NCBI GenBank assembly: GCA_002337125.1
Contig: DDFJ01000004.1
Span: 1,787,889-1,851,888 of the forward strand
DNA: 64,000 nucleotides
Reading direction: 5' to 3'
Source: Chitinophagaceae bacterium UBA1931
GTDB lineage: Bacteria > Bacteroidota > Bacteroidia > Chitinophagales > Chitinophagaceae
The number at the start of each line of letters is the position of its first letter. Positions within the stretch are counted from its first letter, which is position 1. Under the pieces are notes generated by a model. That model searched no databases, had not been told where the DNA came from, and saw nothing but the letters and a program-made list of their open reading frames with translations. A program made the translations under genes and the position numbers. Below, piece after piece: positions 62,101-64,000 of this stretch.

Positions 62101-63231
62101 TTACCAACTGTATGAATACGGTTTTTTGATCGGCTCCAGGGTTTCCCGGTCGATATCCTGCAAAAGCTCATCCGGAGTTTCGGTGAAAGGGTCATACCAG
62201 TCTGCCTTTCCCCTAGCCCACGAAAGCCAGGATTGCAATTCATCGTCGAGTTTGTTTTCGGCCTTTGCTTTGGCTTCTACTTCGTCGATATAATTTCTGA
62301 GGTTGACAGCCTTATGCCAGCGGGAGGATTTGAGCAATGTATTCTTAAAATTGAGAAGGTCATTTTCCTTCCTTTTCTCATACTCTTTTCTGATTCTTTC
62401 CTGTTCTTCCCTTATTTCCTGCTCTCTTTTCCAATGAAGTTCCCGTTCTTTTTGCTCATGTGCGACCAGCTCCAGTTTGGCAATAATCTTAGATAACATT
62501 TCTTCAATAAGTATCGTTCCATCCTTCCATTCTTTATCGTGGTATGTTCCAATCTGAAAAGCCAGTATACCCGTTGGACGATACTCTGTACTATCATAGT
62601 GGGTTCCTTTTACGATTTCTTTTTTAAGTTTTTCTCTGAATCTTATTTCTATTTTTTGGCCATCAATACGAACATATGTCTTGTCATTTTTGATTTCAAT
62701 ATCATGCCCTCTTTTTCTGAGCGCTTTAATTAGTGTATCCATAAAACGCAAGGCTCTTGGGATATTAGGCTTTGCAACCCGAATGTCCAGCTCTTCTCTT
62801 TCACAGCTTACCATTCCGTTATGCTCATAACGATCCTTTCTGTTCAGACTTTCTCTTGCCGCAATAATTAGTTCATCCGGCTTGCTGAGTTTCTCAGGAA
62901 CTGATAAAGCTGGTTGTATTTCCTTTTCAATTTGCTGCTGAAGAATTTTTGAAGGTGAAGGAGTAGCAGCTATGTTTTTCATTTCTTCAGTTCTTAAACT
63001 TAATGTTACTTCCTTGTCGCCATTGTAATTGGCTGACAGCTTTGGTTGATTTGTCTTCTTATTGAATTTGAGTTTCTGCCAGTGACCGGCCTTGGGCAAT
63101 GGTATTTCCATTTTAACACAGATCTTCCGTAGCCCTACATCAGAGATCGCATATTTTTTGGAAAGCGTCAGCAGCGGAACCGACCAAACTAAATCATATA
63201 GTTCGTTACGGGTGAATGTTTCTTTTTCCAT
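62101..63231 (-). CDS. Hypothetical protein with N-terminal helical domain and coiled coil
   Basis: No named family is recognised. The 376 residues open with a helical DNA-binding-like segment (FTRNELYDLVWSVPLLTLSKKYAISDVGLRKICVKMEIPLP, about residues 5-45) that has the order of a helix-turn-helix. A beta-rich middle (DIEIKNDKTYVRIDGQKIEIRF, GILAFQIGTY) follows, then a long charged coiled coil (KEREL...EEQERIRKEYEKRKE, about 265-310) and a helical end. It may be a DNA- or RNA-associated protein. It is upstream of the HipA gene end on the same strand, separated by 167 bases. Confidence 0.7.
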   Translation of the reverse strand: MEKETFTRNELYDLVWSVPLLTLSKKYAISDVGLRKICVKMEIPLPKAGHWQKLKFNKKTNQPKLSANYNGDKEVTLSLRTEEMKNIAATPSPSKILQQQIEKEIQPALSVPEKLSKPDELIIAARESLNRKDRYEHNGMVSCEREELDIRVAKPNIPRALRFMDTLIKALRKRGHDIEIKNDKTYVRIDGQKIEIRFREKLKKEIVKGTHYDSTEYRPTGILAFQIGTYHDKEWKDGTILIEEMLSKIIAKLELVAHEQKERELHWKREQEIREEQERIRKEYEKRKENDLLNFKNTLLKSSRWHKAVNLRNYIDEVEAKAKAENKLDDELQSWLSWARGKADWYDPFTETPDELLQDIDRETLEPIKKPYSYSW

Positions 63232-63334
63232 AAACTTATTTTGAATTCAATAGCCAGTTTCTCCAACTCAGCCTTTTTTTAGTCCATGAAGTTAACCCGG
63301 ATTCATCCGTTATTGTTTGGTTACGGGAATTTGA

Positions 63335-63398
63335 ACATTACGGAGCATTTGCGGAGGGATTGAGGAGCCGTTGAATTTGATGCGGTGCAATTAAGGAG
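63335..63398 (+). repeat. 11-bp tandem repeat, six units
   Basis: ACATTACGGAG, CATTTGCGGAG, GGATTGAGGAG, CCGTTGAATTT, GATGCGGTG and CAATTAAGGAG run into the stop codon of the HipA gene. Most are 11 bases; one is 9. Confidence 0.6.
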
Positions 63399-64000
63399 CT
63401 ATAACCCCAGCACTTTAGCCCTTTGCTGTATCAATTGGAGGTATTGCTCCTGCAAGGAATTATCTATAAAACTCTGGGGAATAAACTGCAACCAGCTTTC
63501 AACGGCATTGGCAAATTTGCCGTACATATTCTGGATCGCTTTTTCTTCCAACACCTTGAAGGAAGAAAAGACGATATCAAAATCTTTACGTAGCAATTTT
63601 CTTTTTTTGCCATTGAAGTTCAGCGCCAGCTCTTCATTATCTCCCTGTACCACCAATGCGGAAGCCACCATATCATAAGCCGGGGATAAAATAAAACCGG
63701 TGCCCGGCTGCTCTATCAATGAAAAGTTTTTCAGGTGCATGTCGGCATTACCGGTCAGAAAGGAAAACAATACCTGTTCAAAAAAATTGATCAGGTCCAG
63801 CACCGGGTTAGCGGAGTATTTCAAAATGGCTTTCCCGATCTGTTCATACGATCCTTTGTACTTGTCCTCGGTAAGCCGTTCTGTTAACTGGCACATATCT
63901 TCCATGTGCAGCTTGCTTTTTTTATGGCGGTCGATTCGTTTGGTAATGTAGGCAAGATTACCGCCCTGCATTCGTATCAGTGAGTGAGGTACGGTTGCTA
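63399..64000 (-). CDS. hipA: HipA-family serine/threonine kinase, C-terminal part (cut by window end)
   Basis: About 200 residues of a HipA C-terminal kinase domain are present; the reading frame stays open past position 64000 (ending upstream VPHSLIR), so the start lies outside. The kinase core shows MQGGNLAYITKRIDRHKKSKLH (lysine region), the catalytic loop GNADMHLKNFSLI, the metal site SPAYDMVAS and the closing helices ESWLQFIPQSFI. HipA phosphorylates Glu-tRNA synthetase in the E. coli pair and is held by the HipB antitoxin. No partner is visible before the window end. Confidence 0.9.
   Translation of the reverse strand, partial: ATVPHSLIRMQGGNLAYITKRIDRHKKSKLHMEDMCQLTERLTEDKYKGSYEQIGKAILKYSANPVLDLINFFEQVLFSFLTGNADMHLKNFSLIEQPGTGFILSPAYDMVASALVVQGDNEELALNFNGKKRKLLRKDFDIVFSSFKVLEEKAIQNMYGKFANAVESWLQFIPQSFIDNSLQEQYLQLIQQRAKVLGL

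Overview
The window looks like a chromosomal segment of a member of the Bacteroidota, most likely near Chitinophagaceae. This is an inference. It rests on type IX secretion C-terminal signals of both classes (type B at about 1750-2013; type A-like at about 14430-14647 and 51830-52088), on promoters of the Bacteroidota form TTTG-N19..21-TAnnTTTG (for example upstream of lysS, the mpl-like gene, typA and the merC-type gene), on genes that mostly lack a Shine-Dalgarno sequence, and on families typical of the phylum (DUF4197, DUF4199, DUF5606, Mpl-type ligase, PL10 pectate lyase). I found no rRNA, tRNA or CRISPR array.

Layout. 1-6300: a repetitive secreted T9SS protein, a radical SAM/SPASM enzyme, a frameshifted CHRD pseudogene, a permease, an SDR and a PPC-domain lipoprotein. 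6297-10818 (minus): a DPP4-type peptidase, a small beta-barrel protein and lysS. 10981-14650: a DUF4197 lipoprotein, two lipoproteins of unknown function, a gene-poor stretch full of small palindromes, and a lectin-domain T9SS protein. 14855-17556 (minus): a three-gene redox operon (flavin reductase, epimerase, SDR). 17702-24832: a GH9 cellulase-like protein fused to a polysaccharide-deacetylase-like domain, an Mpl-type Mur ligase, a JmjC/cupin-8 protein and typA.

24833-30240 is the most accessory-looking part. It holds a small divergent module (an XRE regulator with a palindromic operator facing two genes, one with a BECR-nuclease-like motif pattern), rnhA, and an ATPase/HNH pair resembling Septu (PtuA/PtuB) defence. 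Several families of short tandem repeats separate these genes. 30241-43046: carbohydrate enzymes (DUF1080, GH31), DUF5606, an M3 oligopeptidase, a SCO/Fur/MerC metal-linked cluster with a clear operator, recA and a VPS10/BNR propeller protein. 43132-53381: a membrane-anchored LuxR regulator with DUF4199, a large repeat-rich outer-surface protein, and secreted polysaccharide or glycoprotein enzymes (beta-helix, PNGase F-like, pectate lyase). 53497-64000: an AraC-controlled aldo-keto reductase/alcohol dehydrogenase pair, a B12-binding radical SAM enzyme, recX, a PAS histidine kinase, a coiled-coil protein of unknown function and a HipA kinase cut by the window end.

One feature that single genes do not explain is the number of degenerate short tandem repeats of constant period: heptamers at 22742-22874, 22984-23011, 33408-33463, 59874-59922 and inside the Mur ligase gene at 21173-21200; 10-mers at 29895-29974 and 62001-62040; 11-mers at 25029-25116, 29813-29856 and 63335-63398; about 21-mers at 27572-27763. 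Two copies of a CATTGCGAGG/AAGCAATCT inverted-repeat element are also present. All calls come from reading the sequence; no database search was possible.
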